Assembly (NCBI RefSeq): GCF_000332295.1
Contig: NZ_KB235930.1
Coordinates: 496,895-560,894 of the forward strand
DNA: 64,000 nucleotides
Direction of reading: 5' to 3'
DNA from: Fortiea contorta PCC 7126
Lineage (GTDB): Bacteria; Cyanobacteriota; Cyanobacteriia; Cyanobacteriales; Nostocaceae
This document shows, one piece after another, positions 56,026-64,000 of the stretch. Below the pieces are notes generated by a model, which did not search any database, was not told the origin of the DNA, and saw only the letters and a program-made list of their open reading frames with translations. The translations under genes were made by a program, and so were the position numbers. Positions within the stretch are counted from its first letter, which is position 1. Every line of letters starts with the position of its first letter.

Positions 56026-57780
56026 CTACATTGATACTGGGGACTTCCACCAGTGATGATCTTGGACAAGGGTGTGGGCTTGCCAATCTGCATGGGATTG
56101 GGGATAGTCTAGGCGGTAGTGTCCACCCCGGCTTTCGGTTCTCAAAGCAGCACTTTTGAGAATTAAAGCGGCGATGTCGAGTAGATTGCGAGTTTCTGCC
56201 CAGAGTCGCAGATGAGGTTCAACATCTGGCAGTTCCAGAGTTACTGGTGTGGGAGGATTTAAGGATAGTAAAAATTGACTCAAAGGTAAAGCAGCAAAGT
56301 CTTGTTGCCAAGTTGCAATAGTAGCGATCGCTGTTTCCAAACCTGACTGCTGGCGACAAATACCCGCACTTTGCCACACTAGGCGTGGTAACTTCTGGCG
56401 TAGTGCTTCGAGTTGATTTTGTTGGTTTTGCCATTCATGGCTATCCATGGAGAAAGTCAAAGGCTCGGCGGTGAATTCTGATACTTCATCTTGATGAGTG
56501 GTGATTTCATCCTGAACATGAGCCATCTGCGCGCCAAAAACAATACATTCCAGCAGCGAATTACTCGCTAAACGATTGGCTCCATGTACGCCAGTGCTAG
56601 CGGTTTCTCCCACTGCATACAAACCAGGAATATTGGTGTGATTGTGCAAATCTGTAGCGATTCCACCCATCCAATAATGAGCCGCAGGAGCCACTGGTAT
56701 TGGTTCCTGAAAGACATCAATACCCCAAGATTGGCAAACCTTGACAATATTAGGAAAACGATGACGAATTTTGTCTGGGGGGATGGGGCGCATATCCAAC
56801 CACACATGTGCTGTAGCTAAATCAGCAGCAGTGCGCTGCAAATGGCTAAAAATTGCTCGGCTGACTACATCTCGTGGCGCAAGTTCACCGCTGGGGTGGT
56901 AGTCAAAAGCAAAACGCCGCCCCTCGTTGTCGATCAGGTGAGCACCTTCACCGCGCACAGCTTCACTGATGAGAAAGCGATCTGCGCCTGGTTTGGTGAG
57001 GGCTGTAGGGTGAAATTGGACAAATTCCAAGTCACGGAGAATGGCGCCGGCGCGATAAGCGATCGCCACTCCATCACCCGTACTCACCGCTGGGTTAGTA
57101 GTTTGGGCAAACACTTGACCACCGCCACCAGTAGCTAATACTACCGCATCTGCTTTGAGCCAAGTAATTTTACCGTGATAAAAAAGACTAATTCCCCGAC
57201 AGCGCCGACTGTGGGGGTCGATCCACAAACTCAGTGCTAAAGCTTGCTGGATCACTTGAATATTCGGGCGGCGTAGGACTTGGGCGGTGAGAGTGGTAGT
57301 AACTTCGCGCCCGGTGGTGTCGGCGGCGTGGAGGACGCGATGGCGAGAATGAGCCGCTTCTAATGTCAGGGCTAAAGTTTGACCGTTACGGTCAAAAGCT
57401 ACACCCAAGTTAACTAAAGATTTGATACAGCTGGGAGCTTGTTGGGCGAGGAATTCTACAGCTTCGAGGTCACACAAACCTGCACCTGCACGGATTGTAT
57501 CTTCAATGTGTAGAGATGGGGAATCTTCTGGGGCGATCGCCGCCGCAATACCGCCTTGGGCCCAATCGCTCGCCGATAAAGCTACTGTTTCTTTAGTAAT
57601 CAAGCCGACACTTAAAGATTCTGGTAGACACAGCGCTGTGTAAAGTCCAGCGGCGCCAGCACCGACTACTAAAACATCAAATTGACTCGGAATATTTTGA
57701 TCGCTCACAGTTAATATTAATTCGTAGTGGTTGGGGGGTATCTTTAATATTTGATACATCACCAACCACTGTTGAGACAC
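56026..57780 (-). CDS. nadB: L-aspartate oxidase
   Basis: First enzyme of de novo NAD synthesis, oxidising aspartate to iminoaspartate with FAD. The 584-aa frame has the FAD motif DVLVVGAGAAGLYTALCL (about 36-53), then SDWAQGGIAAA. The fumarate-reductase-like active-site segment follows (FVQFHPTAL, HYWMGGIATDLHNHTNIPGLYAVGE), with a helical C-terminal domain. The frame opens with GTG at 57780. ATG at 57759 or GTG near 57711 are other possible starts, since the first about 30 residues are not conserved. No nadA or nadC is adjacent. Confidence 0.93.
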   Translation of the reverse strand: MSQQWLVMYQILKIPPNHYELILTVSDQNIPSQFDVLVVGAGAAGLYTALCLPESLSVGLITKETVALSASDWAQGGIAAAIAPEDSPSLHIEDTIRAGAGLCDLEAVEFLAQQAPSCIKSLVNLGVAFDRNGQTLALTLEAAHSRHRVLHAADTTGREVTTTLTAQVLRRPNIQVIQQALALSLWIDPHSRRCRGISLFYHGKITWLKADAVVLATGGGGQVFAQTTNPAVSTGDGVAIAYRAGAILRDLEFVQFHPTALTKPGADRFLISEAVRGEGAHLIDNEGRRFAFDYHPSGELAPRDVVSRAIFSHLQRTAADLATAHVWLDMRPIPPDKIRHRFPNIVKVCQSWGIDVFQEPIPVAPAAHYWMGGIATDLHNHTNIPGLYAVGETASTGVHGANRLASNSLLECIVFGAQMAHVQDEITTHQDEVSEFTAEPLTFSMDSHEWQNQQNQLEALRQKLPRLVWQSAGICRQQSGLETAIATIATWQQDFAALPLSQFLLSLNPPTPVTLELPDVEPHLRLWAETRNLLDIAALILKSAALRTESRGGHYRLDYPQSHADWQAHTLVQDHHWWKSPVSM

Positions 57781-57810
57781 CCTCTCAGGATGAGTCGCTA
57801 GGTAATACAG

Positions 57811-58236
57811 TTATCTGTAAATACCATTGTTAAAGCGATCGTCTCCTTCGTTGAAAGCAGGTTCTAAGTCGGTGACGGTGAAGTGGTCGAAATTGGCTTG
57901 CAGAGTTTGTTTTTGTCGTTCGCTCAATCCTGGAATATCTAGGACGTCTTCCAGATTCTTGTAAGGAGCATTTTTGATGATTACCTTAGCAAGAGTCGGA
58001 TATAGCCCTGGATACTGTTGGAAAGCGCGGACGTTGGTATTATTCAAATCAATTTTCTTGCCGAATTCCGTACCTAGCTTGGCGTCTGCTCGGTTCTGTC
58101 CAACTGCCAAAACAGGGACTTGAGGTAAAGTCAGACTACGGAAACTAGCTGCTTGAGCTATTTGAGTGCTTCCCAGCCATCCCCAGCAACCAAGCAACAA
58201 ACTAAACACTGTTAATAAACGCACCAATCCTTTCAC
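57811..58236 (-). CDS. psbU: Photosystem II 12 kDa extrinsic protein PsbU
   Basis: Lumenal subunit that stabilises the oxygen-evolving manganese cluster. The 141-aa precursor starts at GTG 58236, preceded by a strong GAGGGAG site, and the frame upstream is not conserved. The signal peptide ([18 protein letters not shown] ... AQAA) directs export to the lumen. The mature part contains the helix-hairpin-helix core: [20 protein letters not shown] and [18 protein letters not shown]. It ends [11 protein letters not shown], typical of the family. It is a marker of an oxygenic cyanobacterium or red-lineage plastid. Confidence 0.96.
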   Translation of the reverse strand: MKGLVRLLTVFSLLLGCWGWLGSTQIAQAASFRSLTLPQVPVLAVGQNRADAKLGTEFGKKIDLNNTNVRAFQQYPGLYPTLAKVIIKNAPYKNLEDVLDIPGLSERQKQTLQANFDHFTVTDLEPAFNEGDDRFNNGIYR

Positions 58237-58465
58237 GATTTTTCTCCCTCTTTTGATCAAATTGCAAATAAAAGTTTTAAGCCTACAGATGTCGGTGGTT
58301 ATTTGTGAGCATACCAAGGACAGAAGCTGTTTGCCTAATCAACACACAGCAGTCATCAGAAACTAATATACAGCGTATTAATATGCACAATATTTGCTGT
58401 TGCTGGGGCGGGCTGGATTTTTATGAAAATTTTTGAGAGATGGCGTTGTCTGTGGCTTTCAATCC

Positions 58466-59245
58466 TCAGGCAATAACCGCAGCTAGAAAGAAGAGGCTAT
58501 CTACCAAAATTGTACTCAAAACTGCGCCACTGAAGGCGTACCAGTGGCGTTGCTTTCTACCTAAAGGCAAAAGTCCAATGGTGAGTAGCACTAAAGCGAG
58601 AATTATTGCCCAAGCCATCCCCCACGGAGTATCTACTTGGATGAGGGCGTGTTTGAGTACTGGGATAGCGGCTTCTGGTTCCACCCGCATGATTTGTCGC
58701 CAGTAGGGCATTAAGTTTACCAAATAAAAATAAACATCGGTTAAGGCTGTACCCAGTAAGGATCCTAAATAAAACCAGTTACCTACCTTGCCCCAATTTT
58801 TAGCCAGACACCAAAAAGCCAGCGGTAAACCTATTGATTCTATGGGTAGGTGCCATAACGGTTCCCAACGCAACCAGCCCCAATAAATTGCACCTGCTAG
58901 CCAACTCCAGCTAAACCCAAAGAGTAAATCTCCCCAGAGGTATGTTTGCGGGCGTGTCATCAAATTGAAACTTAGCCACACCCAAAATCCGGTGATTGCA
59001 ACACAGGCTATTGGTTGCGATCGCACTAATGGTGCTTCGATAAACACTGGTACTGTCACCAGAAATACTGCTGTGGCAAATACTAACCATGTTTTGCTAG
59101 CAGATAAAGAAATTGGCAATGAGGGCGAGGAAGTGAGTGTGGACTCTAACTCCCTAATGGTTCTTTGTTTGTTCTCTGTCGCCGCTCGATCGCTAGCTAT
59201 AGAGCTGGTAGAAACACTGTAGGATGACAAAGTATTATTAATCAA
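58466..59245 (-). CDS. DUF3120 membrane protein
   Basis: A 259-aa polytopic protein of a family found in cyanobacteria and chloroplast-bearing eukaryotes. A polar, Ser/Thr-rich N-terminus of about 50 residues precedes roughly seven helices. Conserved aromatic phrases include WGDLLFGFSWSWLAGAIYWGWLRWEPLWHLP and YLGSLLGTALTDVYFYL. Its function is unknown, perhaps in photosynthetic membranes. It lies upstream of psbU on the same strand, 229 bp away. Confidence 0.82.
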   Translation of the reverse strand: MINNTLSSYSVSTSSIASDRAATENKQRTIRELESTLTSSPSLPISLSASKTWLVFATAVFLVTVPVFIEAPLVRSQPIACVAITGFWVWLSFNLMTRPQTYLWGDLLFGFSWSWLAGAIYWGWLRWEPLWHLPIESIGLPLAFWCLAKNWGKVGNWFYLGSLLGTALTDVYFYLVNLMPYWRQIMRVEPEAAIPVLKHALIQVDTPWGMAWAIILALVLLTIGLLPLGRKQRHWYAFSGAVLSTILVDSLFFLAAVIA

Positions 59246-59781
59246 AATTTTAATATTTGTTACTTAACTTTATTTTATTTAAGATATCACACTTTAAAAT
59301 CCCCCCCTGGGGCATTGACATTATACTATGGCGGGTAAAGAGTTGATGGATTTTTTGGCTACGGGTAAGAGGTGACAAGGCTCTGTGAGCCTTTGATGAA
59401 TTACCTTTACAAAGCCGAGATGACACTTAAGCAAGTTTTAAATATGATGGAACCTGTGTGTAATCTGCCGTTGATGAGGAACGACACCAAGCAGAAGGTA
59501 AAACTTCAGGGGAAAAAGTGAATCGTTATCGCTCTGGGAAATATTAAAGTTTTATAAATCGCTAAAATTGCGTTGACTTATTTAAGTAGATGTAAGAGCA
59601 TAGTCAGCGGCTTATACAATTTCACATTAATGTAGAGACTTAGCCGCGCTGCGTCTCCACAAGGGAATTGGTATTAAGTTGTGTGATTAATCTGGAGAAT
59701 TAGTTTTTCTACAGAGTGGGTGCTATGGAGAGTGTATGCAATTAAATCATGTTCACAACTGGAGCAAGGTATTAACTAAAT
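59246..59781. other. Spacer upstream of uppP
   Basis: This 536-bp stretch contains a repeat-like segment (TTTCACATTAATGTAGAGAC and GGGAATTGGTATTAAG, 59620-59678). A 41-codon frame also occurs (59396-59521, MNYLYKAEMTLKQVLNMMEP...QGKK) with no ribosome-binding site. That frame could be a small gene or remnant but cannot be supported. Confidence 0.4.
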
Positions 59782-60606
59782 ATGGAATATATTCAAGCTT
59801 TTATTTTAGGTATTGTTCAAGGAATTACAGAATTTTTGCCCATTAGTAGTACTGCACATCTGCTGATTGTTACTAAGGTATTTGGTTGGAAAGACTTAGG
59901 CTCTAAAGATTTTGTTGATGCAATTCAATTTGGTAGTGTTATCGCCATTGTTTGGTATTTTTGGTCTTTGATTTATGGGGTAGTTAAGGGAGGATTGACA
60001 GCCCTGAAAGAGCGAGACTGGGAAAGAGAAGAATGGAAAATTCTTGTAGGTATTGCTGTCGGGACGATGCCTGCATTACTTGTAGGCTTTGCTTTGAAAG
60101 ATATTTTACCGGAAAGTCCTTTAATTATTGCCATTATGTCAATAATAATGGCGCTTTTATTAGGTTTGGCAGAAAAAATTGGCAGCCGAAAAAGAAATTT
60201 TAATTCATTGCAAATTAAAGACGGAATTTTAGTAGGATTGGGACAAACTCTGGCTTTAATTCCTGGGGTTTCTCGCTCGGGTTCAACGTTAACAACTGCT
60301 TTATTTTTAGGATTAGAGCGGGATACAGCAGCAAAGTTTTCATTTTTGTTAGGTTTTCCCACTTTAACTATTGCTACTCTTTATAAAAGTCTGAAAATAT
60401 TTAAATCATTTCAAGCCCACGACTTACCAGATAATATTTTGGTGTTGTTAATTATAGGGATTATTTCCACCTTTATTTTTTCCTATATATCAATTGCTTT
60501 TTTGATCAGATATTTACAAACAAAAAATACTTTGATTTTTGTTTGGTATAGGTTAGCATTTGGCTCGGCTATTTTGTTAGCGATCGCTGCAGGTTGGCGA
60601 GAATAA
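59782..60606 (+). CDS. uppP: Undecaprenyl-diphosphatase (UppP/BacA)
   Basis: Membrane enzyme that recycles undecaprenyl diphosphate to the monophosphate carrier and confers bacitracin resistance. The 274-aa protein starts MEYIQAFILGIVQGITEFLPISSTAHL, containing the (E/Q)x3E and PISST motifs. The second motif PGVSRSGST lies near 173, with about eight membrane helices. It completes the lipid-carrier theme with uppS upstream. Confidence 0.96.
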   Translation: MEYIQAFILGIVQGITEFLPISSTAHLLIVTKVFGWKDLGSKDFVDAIQFGSVIAIVWYFWSLIYGVVKGGLTALKERDWEREEWKILVGIAVGTMPALLVGFALKDILPESPLIIAIMSIIMALLLGLAEKIGSRKRNFNSLQIKDGILVGLGQTLALIPGVSRSGSTLTTALFLGLERDTAAKFSFLLGFPTLTIATLYKSLKIFKSFQAHDLPDNILVLLIIGIISTFIFSYISIAFLIRYLQTKNTLIFVWYRLAFGSAILLAIAAGWRE

Positions 60607-60752
60607 CACCAGAATTTTGATGAATTGGTAGTGAGGCGTGTCTCCAACGATATCTCTACAACAAAAATCTATGGGTCACTGAGTCTCAATGCTACTCTGC
60701 AATAGTCTATAGTCATAAATAGTGACTATTAGTGGATTTTAGCTTTTGATTC

Positions 60753-62078
60753 ATGGCTGCTATTCTTCCTGCCCGGATTTCTAGAGTATTTCCTGATTCT
60801 ATAGCCGCTGAAATTGGGTTTGAGGCGGGGGATGCACTTGTGGCTATCAATGGTACACGTCCCCGCGATTTAATTGATTACCAATTTTTATGCGCTGATG
60901 AAATTTTAGAATTAGAAGTTTTAGATGCTACAGGTAAAATCCATCACGTAGAAATCGAGAAAGATTACGATGAAGATTTAGGCCTAGAATTTGAAACCGC
61001 TCTATTTGATGGGCTAATTCAGTGTAACAATCACTGTCCATTTTGTTTTATCGACCAACAACCCCCAGGTAAACGCTCCAGCCTGTATTTAAAAGATGAC
61101 GATTATCGTCTGAGTTTTTTATATGGCTCTTATTTGACTCTAACCAATTTACCAGAAAAAGAATGGCAACGCATCGAACAAATGCGCCTTTCTCCTTTAT
61201 ATGTATCTGTTCATGCTACGGAACCTGAAGTCAGAATTAAGCTGTTAAAAAATCCCCGTGCGGGAAAGATATTGTCACAAATCAAGTGGTTTCAAGAAAG
61301 ACGCTTGCAAATTCACGCGCAAGTAGTTGTTTGTCCTGGTATAAATGATGGCGAACATTTGGAACAAACGCTGCGAGATTTAGCGTCATTTTATACAGAA
61401 GAAATGCCCACCGTGGCGTCTGTGGCGGTGGTACCAGTAGGTTTGACGAGATTTCGGTTAGCAGTAGATGAACTGAAACCAGTGTCAAGAAAAAAAGCCC
61501 AAGAAGTAATTGATCAGGTGCGATCGCTATCACAAGAATTTCGCCAAAAATTTGATTCCAACGTTGTTTGGTTAGCAGATGAATGGTTTTTAATTGCAGG
61601 GGAAGATTTACCTAGCGAATCGGAATATGAAGAATATCCCCAAATCGATAACGGTGTGGGTTCGATTCGCTTATTTCTCAAACAATTTGCAACCACTGCG
61701 GCTGAATTACTCCCACCCAAAATATATCCTCAGAAAAAATTGACTTGGGTGGTGGGGAATGCAGTTGAAACAGCATTTCAACCGATATTGCAGCGATTAA
61801 ATGCTGTAGACGGGTTAGAAATCAATATGCGGGCTTTGTCTAGCGATTATTGGGGACAAAATATTAGTGTTACCGGTTTATTAACTGGACATGATTTAAT
61901 TTTAAACTTAAAAGGGCAAGATTTAGGTGAGGGGATTTTATTACCAAATGTCATGCTTAAACATGGCGAATTGATATTTTTAGATGATATGAGTATTGAG
62001 GATGTAGCTCAACAATTGGAGACAAAAATCTTGCCAGTTTCGGGAATTACAGAATTAATCAGTGCTTGTATTGCTTAA
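60753..62078 (+). CDS. PDZ plus radical SAM protein of the cyanobacterial TIGR03279 type (DUF512)
   Basis: A 441-aa protein. Residues 5-75 form a PDZ-like domain (RVFPDSIAAEIGFEAGDALVAINGTRPRDL). It then has an iron-sulphur radical SAM motif CNNHCPFC with Cys 91, 95 and 98. A DUF512 C-terminal domain occupies about 220-430 (PVGLTRFRLAVDELKPVS ... SVTGLLTGHDLI). The family is nearly universal in cyanobacteria, and its reaction is unknown. The Cys spacing C-x3-C-x2-C is canonical, so 4Fe-4S and SAM chemistry is likely. It lies 147 bp after uppP and may share its transcript. Confidence 0.92.
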   Translation: MAAILPARISRVFPDSIAAEIGFEAGDALVAINGTRPRDLIDYQFLCADEILELEVLDATGKIHHVEIEKDYDEDLGLEFETALFDGLIQCNNHCPFCFIDQQPPGKRSSLYLKDDDYRLSFLYGSYLTLTNLPEKEWQRIEQMRLSPLYVSVHATEPEVRIKLLKNPRAGKILSQIKWFQERRLQIHAQVVVCPGINDGEHLEQTLRDLASFYTEEMPTVASVAVVPVGLTRFRLAVDELKPVSRKKAQEVIDQVRSLSQEFRQKFDSNVVWLADEWFLIAGEDLPSESEYEEYPQIDNGVGSIRLFLKQFATTAAELLPPKIYPQKKLTWVVGNAVETAFQPILQRLNAVDGLEINMRALSSDYWGQNISVTGLLTGHDLILNLKGQDLGEGILLPNVMLKHGELIFLDDMSIEDVAQQLETKILPVSGITELISACIA

Positions 62079-62177
62079 AGATAGAGGCACAGATTGAGTT
62101 AATTGGTGGTTATTGGTGAGTTTTTTTTGTCAATTAATGACAAATTAATCAACTATTTATTAAGTGGGGAGCAAGTG

Positions 62178-64000
62178 GTGAAAAATCAGAAAAAAACCAA
62201 GAAAACTGTTAAATTAAAAATTAAACAAGCGGGATTATTCATTTTTACTTGGCAAATTTTCACTGGTAATATTTTGAGCATATTACCAGCAACGGCGGCA
62301 GAAGAAGAACCGCAATTAACCATAGTCCACAGCCAAGAAAATGCTAATCAATGGGCAGGAATTACCAGCCGCTTACAAGCTGCTGGAGTGAAATATTGTG
62401 TGATTCCCCTGGCGAATGTGAATAGTGTCGCTGATTGGGGCGATCGCCGAGTATTATTTTTGCCCAACATCGAGACATTGACACCAGCCCAAGCGATCGC
62501 TCTGGAAGAATGGATGAGTAAAGGCGGGCGGTTAATTGCTAGCGGCCCCGTAGGTAGTCTCTCCGCTCCGGGCGTCCGTCAGTTATTACGCAACCTCATC
62601 GGCGGTTATTGGGGATTCAGTTTGAACGAAACCCAACAACTACAACCACCCAAAATCAAAACAGAGAACTGGGCTAACCAAAAAGCACTTTTTGGTACAG
62701 TACGAGGTGGTGTGCTGATTCCTGACAGTGGTTCTAGTCAAGCTGTAGCTATTTGGAACTCCCAAGATAGCCCCGCAGCCGTCGTCACTAGCGAACGTTC
62801 CACCTTATTCGGTTGGCGCTGGGGGGTAGATACAGCCTCTGCAGCAGATCTAGATAATGCATGGTTAAAAACTGCCCTCAACTATCATCAGGGTAGTTTG
62901 ACAAACAACCAGAAAAAAATAGCTGGCGGTTCCCCGGACTGTACAACCTCCCTACCAGTACTGGCGGAAGCTGGGAAAAATGGCGAAATAGCCAGAGACA
63001 ATAACACCTTTTCACCTCCATCTAAACCTCCCCTCACCGCCACCGCACCCCAACCCAGACCCCCAATTAGAGAGATTACCCCGCGATCGCCAGAAGCCAT
63101 CGACCAACTAGAACAAACAGTACGCCTAGATGTCCTCCCCAACTCCAGCGCACCCATCGATAACAAAGAAGCGATCGCCCTCCAACAAGAGCTAGAAAAT
63201 CTCATTGGTCGGGTGGAAAGCGCTCATTTAGCGGCTGCTGTGACCGCCTCTAGTAGCGGTGAAGTTGCCACCATAACCCCCCGTACACTCAAGGTGCAAC
63301 ACTCAGAGTTAATTTCCAGCCGCACAGGTGTGGGCGTAACCAGCACAGAACAAGCCCTAGCGCAAGCCAGAACGATCGCCAAAAACTTACCCCAGCTAAT
63401 TAACCAAAAAAACTACGCCCTAGCGCGTCAGCAATGGCTCACCGCCAAATCTAGTTTATGGAAACAATTTCCCCTAGACCGCAGATTAGCCCAGCCAGAA
63501 ATCCGCTCAGTGTGGTTAGACAGAGGAACAATTGTGCGGGCTGGTAGCGAAGCGGGGCTTGCGGAAATTTTTGATCGGTTAGCGCAAGCGGGAATCAACA
63601 CAGTCTTTTTTGAAACCGTCAACGCCAGTTATCCCATTTATCCCAGCCAAGTTGCACCCCAACAAAACCCCTTGATTCGTGGCTGGGATCCCCTCGCATC
63701 GGGAGTGAAATTAGCCCACGCCAGGGGTATGGAGATTCACGCTTGGGTTTGGGCTTTTGCAGCCGGGAATCAGCGTCACAACGAAGTGATCAACATTGAC
63801 CCCAATTATCCAGGGCCAGTGCTAGCGGCTAACCCCGATTGGGCAAATTATGATAACCGTGGTAACGTCATTCCCGTCGGTCAAACTAAGCCATTTTTTG
63901 ACCCAGCTAATCCCCAACTGCGACAATACCTACTCAAACTCTATGAAGAAATCGTCACCCGCTATCAGGTAGACGGTCTGCAGCTAGATTACATCCGCTA
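62178..64000 (+). CDS. Family-10-like glycosyl hydrolase (GHL10/DUF4015), 3' end missing
   Basis: About 607 codons are visible and the gene runs off the window. Start: GTG at 62178 (62175 is also possible) with GGGGAG at 62165. A basic N-terminus and hydrophobic segment (AGLFIFTWQIFTGNILSIL) form a signal peptide. A domain follows that resembles a glutamine-amidotransferase-like fold (TIVHSQENANQWAGITSRL, WGDRRVLFLPNIETL), then a Pro-rich linker. The GHL10 catalytic barrel begins near residue 450 (WLDRGTIVRAGS, FFETVNASYPIYPS, HAWVWAFAAGNQRHN, VDGLQLDYIR). It is likely an exported enzyme acting on wall or extracellular polysaccharide. Confidence 0.88.
   Translation, partial: MKNQKKTKKTVKLKIKQAGLFIFTWQIFTGNILSILPATAAEEEPQLTIVHSQENANQWAGITSRLQAAGVKYCVIPLANVNSVADWGDRRVLFLPNIETLTPAQAIALEEWMSKGGRLIASGPVGSLSAPGVRQLLRNLIGGYWGFSLNETQQLQPPKIKTENWANQKALFGTVRGGVLIPDSGSSQAVAIWNSQDSPAAVVTSERSTLFGWRWGVDTASAADLDNAWLKTALNYHQGSLTNNQKKIAGGSPDCTTSLPVLAEAGKNGEIARDNNTFSPPSKPPLTATAPQPRPPIREITPRSPEAIDQLEQTVRLDVLPNSSAPIDNKEAIALQQELENLIGRVESAHLAAAVTASSSGEVATITPRTLKVQHSELISSRTGVGVTSTEQALAQARTIAKNLPQLINQKNYALARQQWLTAKSSLWKQFPLDRRLAQPEIRSVWLDRGTIVRAGSEAGLAEIFDRLAQAGINTVFFETVNASYPIYPSQVAPQQNPLIRGWDPLASGVKLAHARGMEIHAWVWAFAAGNQRHNEVINIDPNYPGPVLAANPDWANYDNRGNVIPVGQTKPFFDPANPQLRQYLLKLYEEIVTRYQVDGLQLDYIR

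Noticed and set aside
59396-59521. 41-codon ORF upstream of uppP (MNYLYKAEMTLKQ...)
   Set aside because: Plausible composition, but no ribosome-binding site and no recognised relative. Not enough support to call.

Overview
The window reads as chromosome of a filamentous, probably heterocyst-forming cyanobacterium (Nostocales). The evidence is the very frequent HIP1 octamer GCGATCGC, many short tandem repeats built on 7-bp units, photosystem II psbU, chlorophyll and haem genes (chlD, hemB), and several cyanobacterial families (DUF3120, DUF1822, the TIGR03279-type radical SAM protein, SLH porin). No tRNA, rRNA, CRISPR array, intact transposase or prophage gene was recognised. Most of the sequence is housekeeping genes separated by repeat-rich spacers.

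Layout. 0-8 kb: 5' end of htpG, a glycosyltransferase, clpB, gloA, a Sua5/YrdC protein, a degenerate histidine kinase, a GNAT acetyltransferase and a small membrane protein. 8-16.9 kb: secD-secF with a broken secD-like fragment upstream, an orphan AbrB-type regulator, pdhB, a baeRF3-type protein, an XRE/AT-hook regulator next to a solitary Dam-like methylase, hemB and a DUF4870 protein. 17-27 kb: prfC, a TPR plus M48-like pseudopeptidase, an RRM protein, a 1.3-kb gene-poor stretch, a sucrose-phosphate-synthase-like glycosyltransferase and rqcH. 27-33 kb: an SLH porin diverging from znuA-znuC across a Zur-like box, then prfB with its programmed +1 frameshift and a triplicated 63-bp repeat.

33-39 kb holds the most interesting locus. 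One minus-strand operon runs sigma factor, DUF1822, membrane-anchored CHAT (caspase-like) protease with an EF-hand-like loop, CPBP membrane protease and a truncated Bax-inhibitor-1 gene. It ends at a strong terminator and lies head-to-head with a group 3 sigma factor gene (sigF-like). Its composition suggests a signalling or cell-death system coupling regulated proteolysis to transcription.

39-50 kb: chlD, a Uma2-family protein, a gene remnant and a 186-bp nested palindrome, an NYN-domain protein, rnc, an SH3b protein, DoxX with type II NADH dehydrogenase, and clpC. 50-64 kb: rimI, lysA, cdaA-uppS (c-di-AMP synthesis and the C55 lipid carrier), a 0.9-kb element with terminal inverted repeats, a small exported protein, nadB, psbU, a DUF3120 protein, uppP, a PDZ/radical SAM protein, and the 5' part of a family-10-like glycosyl hydrolase that runs off the end.

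TGA-rich heptamer repeats repeatedly lie at the 3' ends of genes (prfC, the M48-like gene, rqcH, lysA, and the small gene at 55.5 kb). In three of these the repeat supplies the stop codon.
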